Shown one piece after another: positions 48,312 through 56,539 of a stretch of 64,000 nt of DNA. The DNA is from Candidatus Rokuibacteriota bacterium (GTDB taxonomy: Bacteria > Methylomirabilota > Methylomirabilia > Rokubacteriales > CSP1-6). The notes beneath the pieces were generated by a model that saw nothing but the letters and a program-made list of their open reading frames with translations, ran no database searches and was not told the origin of the DNA. The number at the start of each line of letters is the position of its first letter. The first letter of the stretch is position 1. A program made the position numbers and the translations under genes. The DNA is taken from positions 30,089 through 94,088 of the forward strand of contig JAHFDN010000003.1 in the NCBI GenBank assembly GCA_023248995.1, given 5' to 3'.

Positions 48312-50549
48312 ATGGACGTGCAGGCCGTCCTCAACGCTGTCGCCAAGACCGCGGCCCAACTCTGCGATGCCAACGATGCCGTCATTTTCCGCGTAGATGG
48401 TGACCAGCTCCGCATAGTGGCCAAATACGGGCCTCTCCGGGCGACGAGGCCCGTCGACGAGCCTTTCCCCATCAGCCGCGGCACCCCAGCCGGTCGCGCC
48501 GTGGTTGAACGGCGAACGATCTACGTCCGCGACCTGTCTTCAGCGGCGGGGCGTGGCTTCCCAGAGTCCGCGGCGCGCGTGATCGGCGTGAGAACGATCG
48601 TCGCCACGCCACTGCTGCTCGGCGCCAGCCCTGTTGGCGTCATTGCGATTCGTCGGCTGAAGGTCCGCCCGTTCACGGCCAAGCAGATCGCTCTGCTGAA
48701 GACCTTCGCCGACCAGGCGGCCATTGCGATCGAGAACGCTCGGCTCTCCCAGGAGATGGAGGGTCGCAACCGCAATCTCACCGAGGCCCTGGAGCAGCAG
48801 ACCGCCACCGCCGAGATCCTCCAGGTCATCAGCAGCTCGCCCACCGACCTCCAGCCCACGCTCGATGCCGTCGCTGAGAATGCCGCACGGGTCTGCGGCG
48901 CTCATGATAGCCTGATCTTTCGCGTCGAGAGCGACCTCCTCAGGCTCGCGGCTCATCACGGGCCACTCGAATGGACAGCGGACAGCATGCCCCTCAACCG
49001 GGGCTGGCCCACCGGGCGAGCCGTCGTGGACCGACAAACGGTTCATGTCCATGATCTCGCCGCAGAGCCCGAATCGGAGTTCCCCGTCGGCAGAGCTATG
49101 CAACGACGCTACGGTCAACGAACGGTCCTCGCTACGCCGCTGCTCCGCGAAGGTGTCGCGATCGGGGCCATCGCCATCCGCCGGATGGAGGTCCGCCCAT
49201 TCTCCGAGAAACAGATCGCCCTTCTCAAGACCTTCGCCGACCAGGCGGTCATCGCCATCGAGAACGTCCGCCTCTTCCAGGAGCTCCAGGCCCGGACGCG
49301 CGATCTGGGCCGATCGGTCGAAGAGCTGAGGGCGCTGGGGGAGGTCAGTCAGGCTGTCAGCTCGACGCTCGATCTGGAAACGGTGCTGAAGACGATCGTC
49401 TCCCGCGCCGTGGAGCTCTCCGGAGCCATGTGCGGCCTGATCTACGAGTTTGACGAGCCCACGCAGGAGTTCCACCTGAGGGCGACCCACCGGATGGAGG
49501 AGGAATTGGTGGAAGTGCTGCGGGCCGCCCCGATCCACCTGGGCGAGGGCGCGGCCGGGCAGGCCGCGGCCACCCGGGCACCCATCCAGGTCGTCGACAC
49601 CCTCGACGAGAAGCAATACGGTGTCGCGCGGGTGCGCTCCGTCCTAGTGCGGCTCGGCCACCGCTCCGTTCTTGCCATCCCTCTCCTCTTCGAGGACCGG
49701 ATTCTCGGCACCCTGAATATCCACCGACGAGAGCCAGGACGCTTTCCCCCCGAGGTGGTCAACCTCCTCCAAACCTTCGCCACTCAGTCGGTATTGGCGA
49801 TTCAGAACGCCCGGCTCTTCCGCGAGATCGAGGACAAGAGCCAGCAGCTCGACGTCGCCAGCCGCCACAAGTCGGAGTTCCTGGCGAATATGTCCCATGA
49901 GCTCAGGACCCCGCTCAATGCCATCATCGGCTTCTCCGAGGTCCTCTTGGAGCGGATGTTCGGGGAGGTGAACGACAAACAGACCGAGTATCTTCGAGAT
50001 ATTCTCTCCTCCGGTCAGCACCTCCTCTCCCTCATCAACGACATCTTGGACCTCTCGAAGATCGAGGCAGGCCGCCTGGAGCTCGAGCTGACCAAGTTCT
50101 ACCTCCCCGTGACCTTAGAAAACGCCCTCATCCTCGTGCGGGAGCGTGCCACCCGGCACGGGATCGCTCTCAATCTCGCTGTGGACGAACGGCTTGGCGA
50201 TTTCGTCGCCGACGAGCGGAAGATCAGGCAGATCCTGTTGAATCTCCTCTCCAACGCCGTGAAGTTCACGCCCGAAGGCGGCCGGGTCAGCGTCAAGGCG
50301 GCGCTTGCCAATGGTTCGGTCGAGATTTCGGTGAGCGATACCGGCATCGGGATCGCCCCGGAGGACCAGCACGCCATCTTCGAGGAGTTCCGCCAGGTGG
50401 GGAGTGATGATGCCCGGAAACGAGAAGGTACGGGCCTCGGGCTGACGCTCGCCAAGAAGTTCGTCGAGATGCACGGCGGCCAGATCCGGGTGGAGAGCCA
50501 GGTCGGAAAGGGCTCCACTTTCACCTTCACGCTGCCGGCGAAGCCATGA
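48312..50549 (+). CDS. Soluble hybrid-less histidine kinase with three GAF domains
   Basis: A 745-residue cytoplasmic sensor kinase. Three GAF domains in series: about residues 1-145, 175-320 (the first two are clear duplicates, each ending FADQA.IAIENVRLF-like) and 345-500. The dimerisation/phosphotransfer helix has FLANMSHELRTPLNAIIGF with the phosphorylated His at residue 529. The catalytic domain shows the N box NLLSNAVKFTPEGG, G1 DTGIGI and G2 GTGLGLTLAKKFVEMHGG. No membrane segment, so it senses an internal signal (small molecules or redox). ATG 48312 has GGAGGT upstream. Its response regulator is not adjacent. Confidence 0.92.
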   Translation: MDVQAVLNAVAKTAAQLCDANDAVIFRVDGDQLRIVAKYGPLRATRPVDEPFPISRGTPAGRAVVERRTIYVRDLSSAAGRGFPESAARVIGVRTIVATPLLLGASPVGVIAIRRLKVRPFTAKQIALLKTFADQAAIAIENARLSQEMEGRNRNLTEALEQQTATAEILQVISSSPTDLQPTLDAVAENAARVCGAHDSLIFRVESDLLRLAAHHGPLEWTADSMPLNRGWPTGRAVVDRQTVHVHDLAAEPESEFPVGRAMQRRYGQRTVLATPLLREGVAIGAIAIRRMEVRPFSEKQIALLKTFADQAVIAIENVRLFQELQARTRDLGRSVEELRALGEVSQAVSSTLDLETVLKTIVSRAVELSGAMCGLIYEFDEPTQEFHLRATHRMEEELVEVLRAAPIHLGEGAAGQAAATRAPIQVVDTLDEKQYGVARVRSVLVRLGHRSVLAIPLLFEDRILGTLNIHRREPGRFPPEVVNLLQTFATQSVLAIQNARLFREIEDKSQQLDVASRHKSEFLANMSHELRTPLNAIIGFSEVLLERMFGEVNDKQTEYLRDILSSGQHLLSLINDILDLSKIEAGRLELELTKFYLPVTLENALILVRERATRHGIALNLAVDERLGDFVADERKIRQILLNLLSNAVKFTPEGGRVSVKAALANGSVEISVSDTGIGIAPEDQHAIFEEFRQVGSDDARKREGTGLGLTLAKKFVEMHGGQIRVESQVGKGSTFTFTLPAKP

Positions 50550-50640
50550 CCAGCGAACATCTGCCGAGGATTGGGCGCAATCTTATGGTGGTTCAGAGTC
50601 AGCATCCCGATCTTCCGGACGACAATCCAGGGGGCCAGTT

Positions 50641-51150
50641 ATGGAACTCGTGAGTCGCATGATGGATGGCTCGATCCCGCCTCCGGACAAAGACGCGCTT
50701 TCAAGGTCAGCGGGGCCAACGTTCCGAGTCGGCCAAGACCGGAAGATCGGGTATCTCCAACGGATCCCGATCCTGGAAGGCTGTACGAACCGTCAACTCC
50801 GTGTGATTGCCCGGATCAGCGAAGTGTGGGAGGCGCCAGCTGGCCAGGTTCTGATCCAGGCTGGTGAGCCGGGAGACGGCTTCTTTATGATTGTTGATGG
50901 GTCGGCCCACGTCGAGGTCTCCTCGCAACAGCAGCACCGAATTGGACCTGGCCAGTTTTTTGGCGAAATGAGCCTCTTGGATGGAGGACCACGCTCGGCA
51001 ACGGTGATCACCGATACGCCCGTTCGCCTCCTGCTGATCCGGCGCCGGGACTTCTCGAACCTTCTGAAGGAGGTCCCGGCGCTCGCTCACCAAATCATGG
51101 TCACTCTCTGCCAACGCGTACGCCAGGCCGAGAAGGCGCCGAATGCATGA
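50641..51150 (+). CDS. Cyclic nucleotide-binding domain protein
   Basis: A 169-residue protein consisting mainly of one cNMP-binding (CAP-type) domain: LQRIPILEGCTNRQLRVIARISEVWEAPAGQVLIQAGEPGDGFFMIVDGSAHVE, then GPGQFFGEMSLLDGGPRSATVITDTPVRLLLIRRRDF. The phosphate-binding cassette FGEMSLLDGGPRSATV is well conserved, including the Glu and Arg that bind the cyclic phosphate. No DNA-binding helix-turn-helix follows, so it is a sensory rather than a transcription-factor form. Its stop overlaps the start of a broken binding-protein gene. Confidence 0.88.
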   Translation: MELVSRMMDGSIPPPDKDALSRSAGPTFRVGQDRKIGYLQRIPILEGCTNRQLRVIARISEVWEAPAGQVLIQAGEPGDGFFMIVDGSAHVEVSSQQQHRIGPGQFFGEMSLLDGGPRSATVITDTPVRLLLIRRRDFSNLLKEVPALAHQIMVTLCQRVRQAEKAPNA

Positions 51151-51239
51151 GAAGGTCAAAGTTTACCCTTGCCCTCGCTACCCTGGCCCTCGGCATCTTC
51201 TGGTCGCCGCTCGCCGCCGAGGCGCAGCAGGCGGGCAAG
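51147..51239 (+). pseudogene. Remnant of an ABC_sub_bind binding-protein gene (5' end)
   Basis: Only the signal peptide survives: MRRSKFTLALATLALGIFWSPLAAEAQQAGK, as in the intact paralogues. After AAG the sequence departs from the family and within 44 bases a methyltransferase gene starts. The ATG overlaps the preceding stop by ATGA, so the remnant still has coupled translation. Confidence 0.82.
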
Positions 51240-51282
51240 TTGAGGTATGCTGTCTCCGCTCCTCAGGGAGAGGAGGCGCCCC

Positions 51283-52056
51283 GTGCCCTGGGATCCTGCG
51301 CAGTACTTGAAGTTCGCCGGCCATCGTTTGCGCCCAGCGGTCGATCTCTTGAACTGGATTGACGTCGCCAACCCAACCGAGGTCTACGACCTGGGTGCTG
51401 GCGCTGGCAACGTGACGCGGCTGCTCAAGACGCGGTGGCCGAGCGCGCGCATCACCGGCGTGGACGAGTCTCAAGAGATGCTGGAGAAGGCGGCAATCGG
51501 GGCCCCGGAGATCGTGTGGCAGCGAGCAGACTTGGCGACGTGGCGGCCGCTGCGACCGGCCGACGTCATCTACTCCAACGCTGCTCTCCACTGGCTTGGC
51601 GACCACGACCGGCTCTTCCCCGCTCTGTTTGCCGCCCTGGCGCCGGGAGGCGTGCTCGCGGTGCAGATGCCCCGCAACTTTTCGGCCCCGTCCCACACCG
51701 CCATCGCCGAAGCGGTCCGGAGCGGGCCCTGGCGTACGACGCTCGAGCCATTGCTCCGGCCGGCGCCGGTGGCCGAACCAGCCTTCTATTTCGACCTACT
51801 GGCCCCGCGAGCGGCGGCGCTCGACATCTGGGAGACCGAGTACCTCCAGGCGCTCGAAGGCGACCACCCGGTCAAGGAGTGGGCCAAGGGCACGTGGCTG
51901 GGGCCGCTGCTCGACCTCCTCGACGAGCCCGAGCGAAGCCGCTTCGAGGCGTGTTACGCCGAGCTGGTTGCGCGGGCCTATCCACGGCGCCCGGATGGCC
52001 GCACGCTGTTTCCGTTTCGACGCCTCTTCATCCTGGCCAAGGCTCGCGCAGGCTAA
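51283..52056 (+). CDS. tam: Trans-aconitate 2-methyltransferase-like enzyme
   Basis: A 257-residue SAM-dependent methyltransferase. The N-terminus VPWDPAQYLKFAGHRLRPAVDLL and motif I EVYDLGAGAGNVTRLLKTRWPSARITGVDESQEMLEKA match the Tam family, which methylates trans-aconitate to relieve inhibition of aconitase; DVIYSNAALHWLGDHDRLFPALFAALAPGGVLAVQMP and the C-terminal LFPFRRLFILAKA are also typical. GTG 51283 has AGGAGG six bases upstream. The gene is wedged between the signal-peptide remnant of one binding protein and a complete second one. Confidence 0.82.
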   Translation: MPWDPAQYLKFAGHRLRPAVDLLNWIDVANPTEVYDLGAGAGNVTRLLKTRWPSARITGVDESQEMLEKAAIGAPEIVWQRADLATWRPLRPADVIYSNAALHWLGDHDRLFPALFAALAPGGVLAVQMPRNFSAPSHTAIAEAVRSGPWRTTLEPLLRPAPVAEPAFYFDLLAPRAAALDIWETEYLQALEGDHPVKEWAKGTWLGPLLDLLDEPERSRFEACYAELVARAYPRRPDGRTLFPFRRLFILAKARAG

Positions 52057-52066
52057 GCGGAGCACT

Positions 52067-53050
52067 GTGAGGCAGAGGACTCTCGCGCTCGTCGTTATGC
52101 TCGCGCTCGCCATCCTCCTGCCGCCACTCGACTGCGAGGCGCAGCAGCCGGCGAAGGTGTGGCGGGTCGGCCTCTTCCACGTGGGCCTCGACCACGTCCC
52201 TCCTTCCCTAGATGGCCTCCGTGAGGGCCTGAAGGCGCTGGGGTACGAGGAAGGGAAGAACATCCGCCTGGACTGGCGGAACCTGGCTGATGAGACAGCG
52301 GCCCGGGCCACGGCCCAGGAGTTTGTTCGGGATCGGCTGGATCTGATCGTGGCCTTCGAGAGCCAGACAGTGCGCGCCGCCCAGGCAGCAACCGCTGACA
52401 TCCCCGTGGTCTTTCTCCACGTGACCGACCCGGTTGCTGACGGTTTCGTGAAGAGTCTCTCTCACCCCGGGGGAAACCTGACCGGTTTTGAGGAGTCCTT
52501 TGGGGACCTTCTCGCCAAGCGAATGGAGCTCCTCAAAGAGATCATCCCCCGGCTTCGCCGACTTCTCGTCCTGATCGACCCTGGCGATCCTACGTCGGGG
52601 CGGGTGCGGGCAAACGTTCGAGAGGCCGGCGCGGTACTGAAGCTCCAATTGGTAGAACGAGAGGTGTCGAGCCGCGAGGACATTGAGCGGGTCTTTCGCT
52701 CGGTCAGGCGGGCCGACGCGCAGGGCGCCATCGTAGCCTCGTCAAGCCTAGTGACCAACTTTCCCTCTCTGATCGTCCGTCTTGCCTCGGAGAAGCGCCT
52801 GCCGATAGCCTGGCACCGGAAAGAGTTGGTGGAGCAAGGCGCGCTCCTTTCCTATGGGGTAAACTTCCACTCCCTCGGGCGGGACGCCGCCCGCCTCGTG
52901 GATAAGATCCTGAAAGGGACGAAGCCGGCCGATCTCCCCGTCGAACGCTTCTCGCGTCTCGAGTTGGTGATCAACCTCAAGACGGCCAAGGCCCTGGGCC
53001 TCACGATCCCGCCGTCCGTTCTTATCCGGGCGGACGAGGTGATCCAGTGA
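52067..53050 (+). CDS. ABC-type substrate-binding protein, ABC_sub_bind family (3 of 4 intact)
   Basis: A 327-residue exported protein: signal peptide RQRTLALVVMLALAILLPPLDCEAQQ, core KVWRVGLFHVGLDHVPPSLDGLREGLKALGYEEGKNIRLDWR and conserved end NLKTAKALGLTIPPSVLIRADEVIQ. GTG 52067 gives the signal peptide; the much longer open frame upstream is in the wrong frame for tam and is ignored. The ligand is unknown and, as with the other copies, there is no transporter gene beside it. Overlaps the next gene by 4 bp. Confidence 0.86.
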   Translation: MRQRTLALVVMLALAILLPPLDCEAQQPAKVWRVGLFHVGLDHVPPSLDGLREGLKALGYEEGKNIRLDWRNLADETAARATAQEFVRDRLDLIVAFESQTVRAAQAATADIPVVFLHVTDPVADGFVKSLSHPGGNLTGFEESFGDLLAKRMELLKEIIPRLRRLLVLIDPGDPTSGRVRANVREAGAVLKLQLVEREVSSREDIERVFRSVRRADAQGAIVASSSLVTNFPSLIVRLASEKRLPIAWHRKELVEQGALLSYGVNFHSLGRDAARLVDKILKGTKPADLPVERFSRLELVINLKTAKALGLTIPPSVLIRADEVIQ

Positions 53051-54051
53051 ACCAGCGTAGCGCACTGGTCGTCACCCTCGCTCTCGGCATCTTCACGACG
53101 CCGCTCGCCGCCGAGGCGCAGCCGGCGGGCAAGGTGTACCGGGTCGCACTCATCTTCACCGCTTCGCCTGTCTCGGAAATGGCCGGACCCGACCCCAGCC
53201 ACCCGTTGGCGAGAGCATTCCTGCACGCCTTGCGCGCCCTCGGGTATGTGGAAGGGCAGAATTTGATTGTTGAGCGCCGGTCTGCGGAGGGGAAGTTGGA
53301 ACGGTTTCCCGACATCGTGGCGGAACTGGTTCGCCTGAAGGCGGACGTCATCGTGACTAGCGGGGACGAGATCACCCAACGCGCGAGGGAAGTCACGACA
53401 ACGGTTCCCATCGTTATGTGGGGCGGTCGCAATGCTGTTGAGCTCGGCCTCGTGCAGAGCCTAGCGCGGCCGGGCGGGAACGTCACAGGGCTCACCGTCA
53501 CTCCCGGGCCGGAGATCGAAGCCAAACGCCTGCAGCTGCTCAAGGAAGCCGTTCCGAAGATCTCTCGCGTGGCGTTCCTCGGCACGAAGAGGGAATGGGA
53601 AAGCCCGACCAGGGAAAGCGTCCAAGCCGCCGCGCGGACGTTGGGGATGACGCTGCGCCTCGCCGAGCACACGCCGGATGGCTATGCACACGCCTTCGCC
53701 ATGATCTCCCGCGAACGTGTAGATGCCCTCTTCGTTGCTCACAACCCCGCGAATTTCGGCTATCGACACGCCATCCTTGACTTCGCGGCCAAGAGCCGGC
53801 TGCCGGTCACATACCCCTGGCGAGAATTAGTGGAGGCCGGGGGCCTGATGTCCTATGGAGACAGCGCTACCGACCGGGCCCGCCACGCCGCCATTTATGT
53901 GGACAAGATCCTCAAAGGGGCCAAGCCCGCCGACCTGCCCGTGGAGCAGCCCACGAAGTTCGAGCTGGTCGTCAATCTCAAGACCGCCAAGGCCCTGGGC
54001 CTCACGATCCCGCAATCGGTGCTGCTGCGGGCGGATGAGGTGATCCAGTAG
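53047..54051 (+). CDS. ABC-type substrate-binding protein, ABC_sub_bind family (4 of 4 intact)
   Basis: A 334-residue paralogue coupled to the preceding gene (GTGA). Signal peptide NQRSALVVTLALGIFTTPLAAEAQP, core KVYRVALIFTASPVSEMAGPDPSHPLARAFLHALRALGYVEGQNLIVERR and the common end LLRADEVIQ. It ends the plus-strand cluster; the following 196 bases contain a tRNA-3'-end-like stretch and then a convergent kinase gene. Confidence 0.86.
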   Translation: MNQRSALVVTLALGIFTTPLAAEAQPAGKVYRVALIFTASPVSEMAGPDPSHPLARAFLHALRALGYVEGQNLIVERRSAEGKLERFPDIVAELVRLKADVIVTSGDEITQRAREVTTTVPIVMWGGRNAVELGLVQSLARPGGNVTGLTVTPGPEIEAKRLQLLKEAVPKISRVAFLGTKREWESPTRESVQAAARTLGMTLRLAEHTPDGYAHAFAMISRERVDALFVAHNPANFGYRHAILDFAAKSRLPVTYPWRELVEAGGLMSYGDSATDRARHAAIYVDKILKGAKPADLPVEQPTKFELVVNLKTAKALGLTIPQSVLLRADEVIQ

Positions 54052-54065
54052 CCGCCACTGGTGTC

Positions 54066-54093
54066 GGCAGTTCAATCCCGTCCTTGCCCACCA
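54066..54093 (+). other. tRNA 3'-end-like sequence (copy 2)
   Basis: GGCAG-TTCAATC-CCGTC (T-arm-like, one mismatch) then CTTGCCC-A-CCA. It matches 46440-46467 in 24 of 28 positions or so and again lies a short way after a binding-protein gene. No 5' half is visible. Confidence 0.4.
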
Positions 54094-54247
54094 GTCATTT
54101 CAGACTGGATGCTCTACACCCTGGTCTACGTTCGGCTTAGGAAATATAGGCCCTGAGCGAAAGTATGTGCCCAAGTTGTGACCAGGGCGGGCTCATTCCA
54201 TAGGCGCCAGGAACCGAAAGATGACCGGGGCGGAAGTGAGCCAGGCG

Positions 54248-56539
54248 CTAGCGGGCCAGGGCGTTCTGAACGCTCCGGCGGAGCTCCGCCGGCGTCACCG
54301 GTTTGAAAACGCAGTGCTGAATCCCCAGGCGACGACAGCGCTCCCGGTCTGCCTCGGTTAAGCCCCAGCCCGTGACGAAGACGACCGGGACCGTCGGGTC
54401 TGCGGCCCGCACCCGCTCGGCCACCTCCCACCCGTTGGTCCCCGGCATCCCGAGGTTCGACAGCACCAGGTCGAACTTGCCCGGCGCGAAGGCGGAGACC
54501 GCGTCCGCGCCGCCGACCGCCGGCGTCACTGCGTGGCCCGCTTCAACGAGCATCTCGCACAGGACGGCCAGCACCTGCGGTTCGTTGTCCACGAGCAGGA
54601 TCCGGCCCTGGCGCCGGCGCTCCTCGTCCACGGCGGGCGGGGGCTCGGGCGCCGCGGCGGACGTCACGGGCAGCCGCACCATGAAGGAGGCCCCGTGCCC
54701 CACCTGGGTTTCCACCCGGATGTCCCCCCCATGACGCTTGATGATCGAGTAGCAGACGGCCAACCCCAAGCCGGTGCCCGCCTCCCCTTTGGTGGTGAAG
54801 AACGGTTCGAAGATGCGGCGGCGCACCTCGTCCGGCATCCCGGTGCCTGTGTCGGTGACCTCCAGCCGGACCCACTCGTGGTCCTCGGCGCGGGTCGCGA
54901 TCTTGAGGGAACCGCCGTCAGGCATCGCGTCAATGGCGTTGAGGATCAGATTGGTGAGGACTTCGGACAGCGCCGCGGGGCGGCCGAGCACCGGCGGCAG
55001 GGGGACGAGATCCAGCTTCAGGTCCAGGCGAATTCCCCGCTGAGCCCCGTGTTCCTCCCAGCGCGGTCGGGTGATGGCCACGGCGTCGCGAATGACCCGG
55101 TTCAGGTCCAGGGCGATGAAGGGCTCGTCGGGCCTGAGGCGCGAGAACTCCTGGATTCGCCGGACGGTCTCTGAGCCGTCGGCGGCCGCCCGCTCGATCA
55201 CCTCCAGGCCCCGCTTGATCAGATCCGGCCTGTGCGGGTTCCGCGACATGAGCTCGGCGTAGCCGAGGATCGCCTGGAGCAGGTTGTTGAAATCGTGCGC
55301 GATCCCGCCGGCCAGCTGCCCCAGCGCGGTGAGCTTCTCCGATTGGAGCATTTGGGCTTCTATCTCGCGCTGAGTCGTGACGTCGCGCACGATGGCAAGG
55401 ATGCCCTCCAGCGCGCCCTCGGTGCCCCGGAGCGCGGAGAGCGTGACGGCCAGCTCCATCTCGGCGCCGCCCCGGCGCGGGACCCGTACTTCGTAGGGCT
55501 GGACGGAACGATCCGCGGCCAGCGCCGCCTTCGTCTGGCGATAGCTCGCCTCCGGGAGGACCTCCGTGATCGGCCGGCCGAGGATTTCCGCCTCGGTCGC
55601 GGCGAAGATCCGCTCGGCGGCGGGATTCCAGCCGCGGATGCGGTCGTCGCGGTCGACCGAAATGATCGCTTCCCCGGCGGAGCGGATGAGCTGCTCGAGC
55701 GACTGCTTGGTCTCGGCGACCTCGCTGTAGAGCCGAGAATTCTGGATGGCGATGGCCACGTACTCGGAGAGCATCTCCAGCAGCTCGCGCTCGCGCGGAT
55801 CAATGGCGCGGCCGGACGCGCGGTTGTTCACCCTGAGGGAGCCCAGGACCATTCCGGACTTCTGGATCGGGCAGGTGACCGAGGTGGATCCGTTCGGGGG
55901 CGAGGGTCCCTCGGTCCCCAGGTGGACAGCCACCTCGTCGTAGCCGAGGCCGACGCGGAGCGATTCCGTGATCGACGTCGTGATCTGCTTGACGTCCAGC
56001 TGCCCGAGGATCCCGCGGGAAATCTCGCGCAGGATGGAGAGCTGGACGACCCGCAGACATTGCTCGGCCACCTCGCGCCGGGTGGCCTCTTCCAATTGCT
56101 GCGTCTTGACCGAGAGCTCGCGCATCTCCTTCGCCAGGAGCGCGATCTGCCCGCGCCGCCCCATCTCCGTCTGCCGGCGCACCAGCGCCCGGTCCACCGT
56201 CTCTTCGACGTCTTTGCGCGTGAACGGCTTGATCAGGTATTCGAACGCGCCGTCGGTCAGCGCGTGCTTGACCGTTTCCAGCGAGGCGTACGCGGTGATC
56301 ATGACCACCTCGATGGACGGGTCGTGAGCCTTGATGCGCCGGAGCGCCTCCAGCCCATCCATCGTCGGCATCTTGATGTCCATGAAGACCAGGTCGGCGT
56401 GGGAGCTGGCCAGCTCGCGGAGCGCGGCCTCCCCACTGTCCACGGCCACGACGTCGAAGCGAGGCTTCAGGATGATCCGCAGGGACTCCCGCGGCCCGAC
56501 TTCATCGTCCACCACAAGGATGCGCTGACGCTCGGTCAT
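54248..56539 (-). CDS. Hybrid sensor histidine kinase (REC-GAF-PAS-HisKA-HATPase-REC) with Asn in the last receiver
   Basis: A 763-residue cytoplasmic signalling protein. Residues 1-120: receiver domain with [10 protein letters not shown], phospho-acceptor Asp54. About 165-310: GAF domain. About 320-400: PAS domain ([23 protein letters not shown]). HisKA with [16 protein letters not shown] (His415), the HDFNNLL form of kinases such as NtrB-like/RcsC relatives. Catalytic domain with [18 protein letters not shown] and [18 protein letters not shown]. Residues 640-763: second receiver, where the acceptor position reads VLSNLGMPG, Asn695 instead of Asp. It is the last gene of a minus-strand operon and its ATG overlaps the stop of the pseudo-kinase. 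Confidence 0.93.
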   Translation of the reverse strand: MTERQRILVVDDEVGPRESLRIILKPRFDVVAVDSGEAALRELASSHADLVFMDIKMPTMDGLEALRRIKAHDPSIEVVMITAYASLETVKHALTDGAFEYLIKPFTRKDVEETVDRALVRRQTEMGRRGQIALLAKEMRELSVKTQQLEEATRREVAEQCLRVVQLSILREISRGILGQLDVKQITTSITESLRVGLGYDEVAVHLGTEGPSPPNGSTSVTCPIQKSGMVLGSLRVNNRASGRAIDPRERELLEMLSEYVAIAIQNSRLYSEVAETKQSLEQLIRSAGEAIISVDRDDRIRGWNPAAERIFAATEAEILGRPITEVLPEASYRQTKAALAADRSVQPYEVRVPRRGGAEMELAVTLSALRGTEGALEGILAIVRDVTTQREIEAQMLQSEKLTALGQLAGGIAHDFNNLLQAILGYAELMSRNPHRPDLIKRGLEVIERAAADGSETVRRIQEFSRLRPDEPFIALDLNRVIRDAVAITRPRWEEHGAQRGIRLDLKLDLVPLPPVLGRPAALSEVLTNLILNAIDAMPDGGSLKIATRAEDHEWVRLEVTDTGTGMPDEVRRRIFEPFFTTKGEAGTGLGLAVCYSIIKRHGGDIRVETQVGHGASFMVRLPVTSAAAPEPPPAVDEERRRQGRILLVDNEPQVLAVLCEMLVEAGHAVTPAVGGADAVSAFAPGKFDLVLSNLGMPGTNGWEVAERVRAADPTVPVVFVTGWGLTEADRERCRRLGIQHCVFKPVTPAELRRSVQNALAR

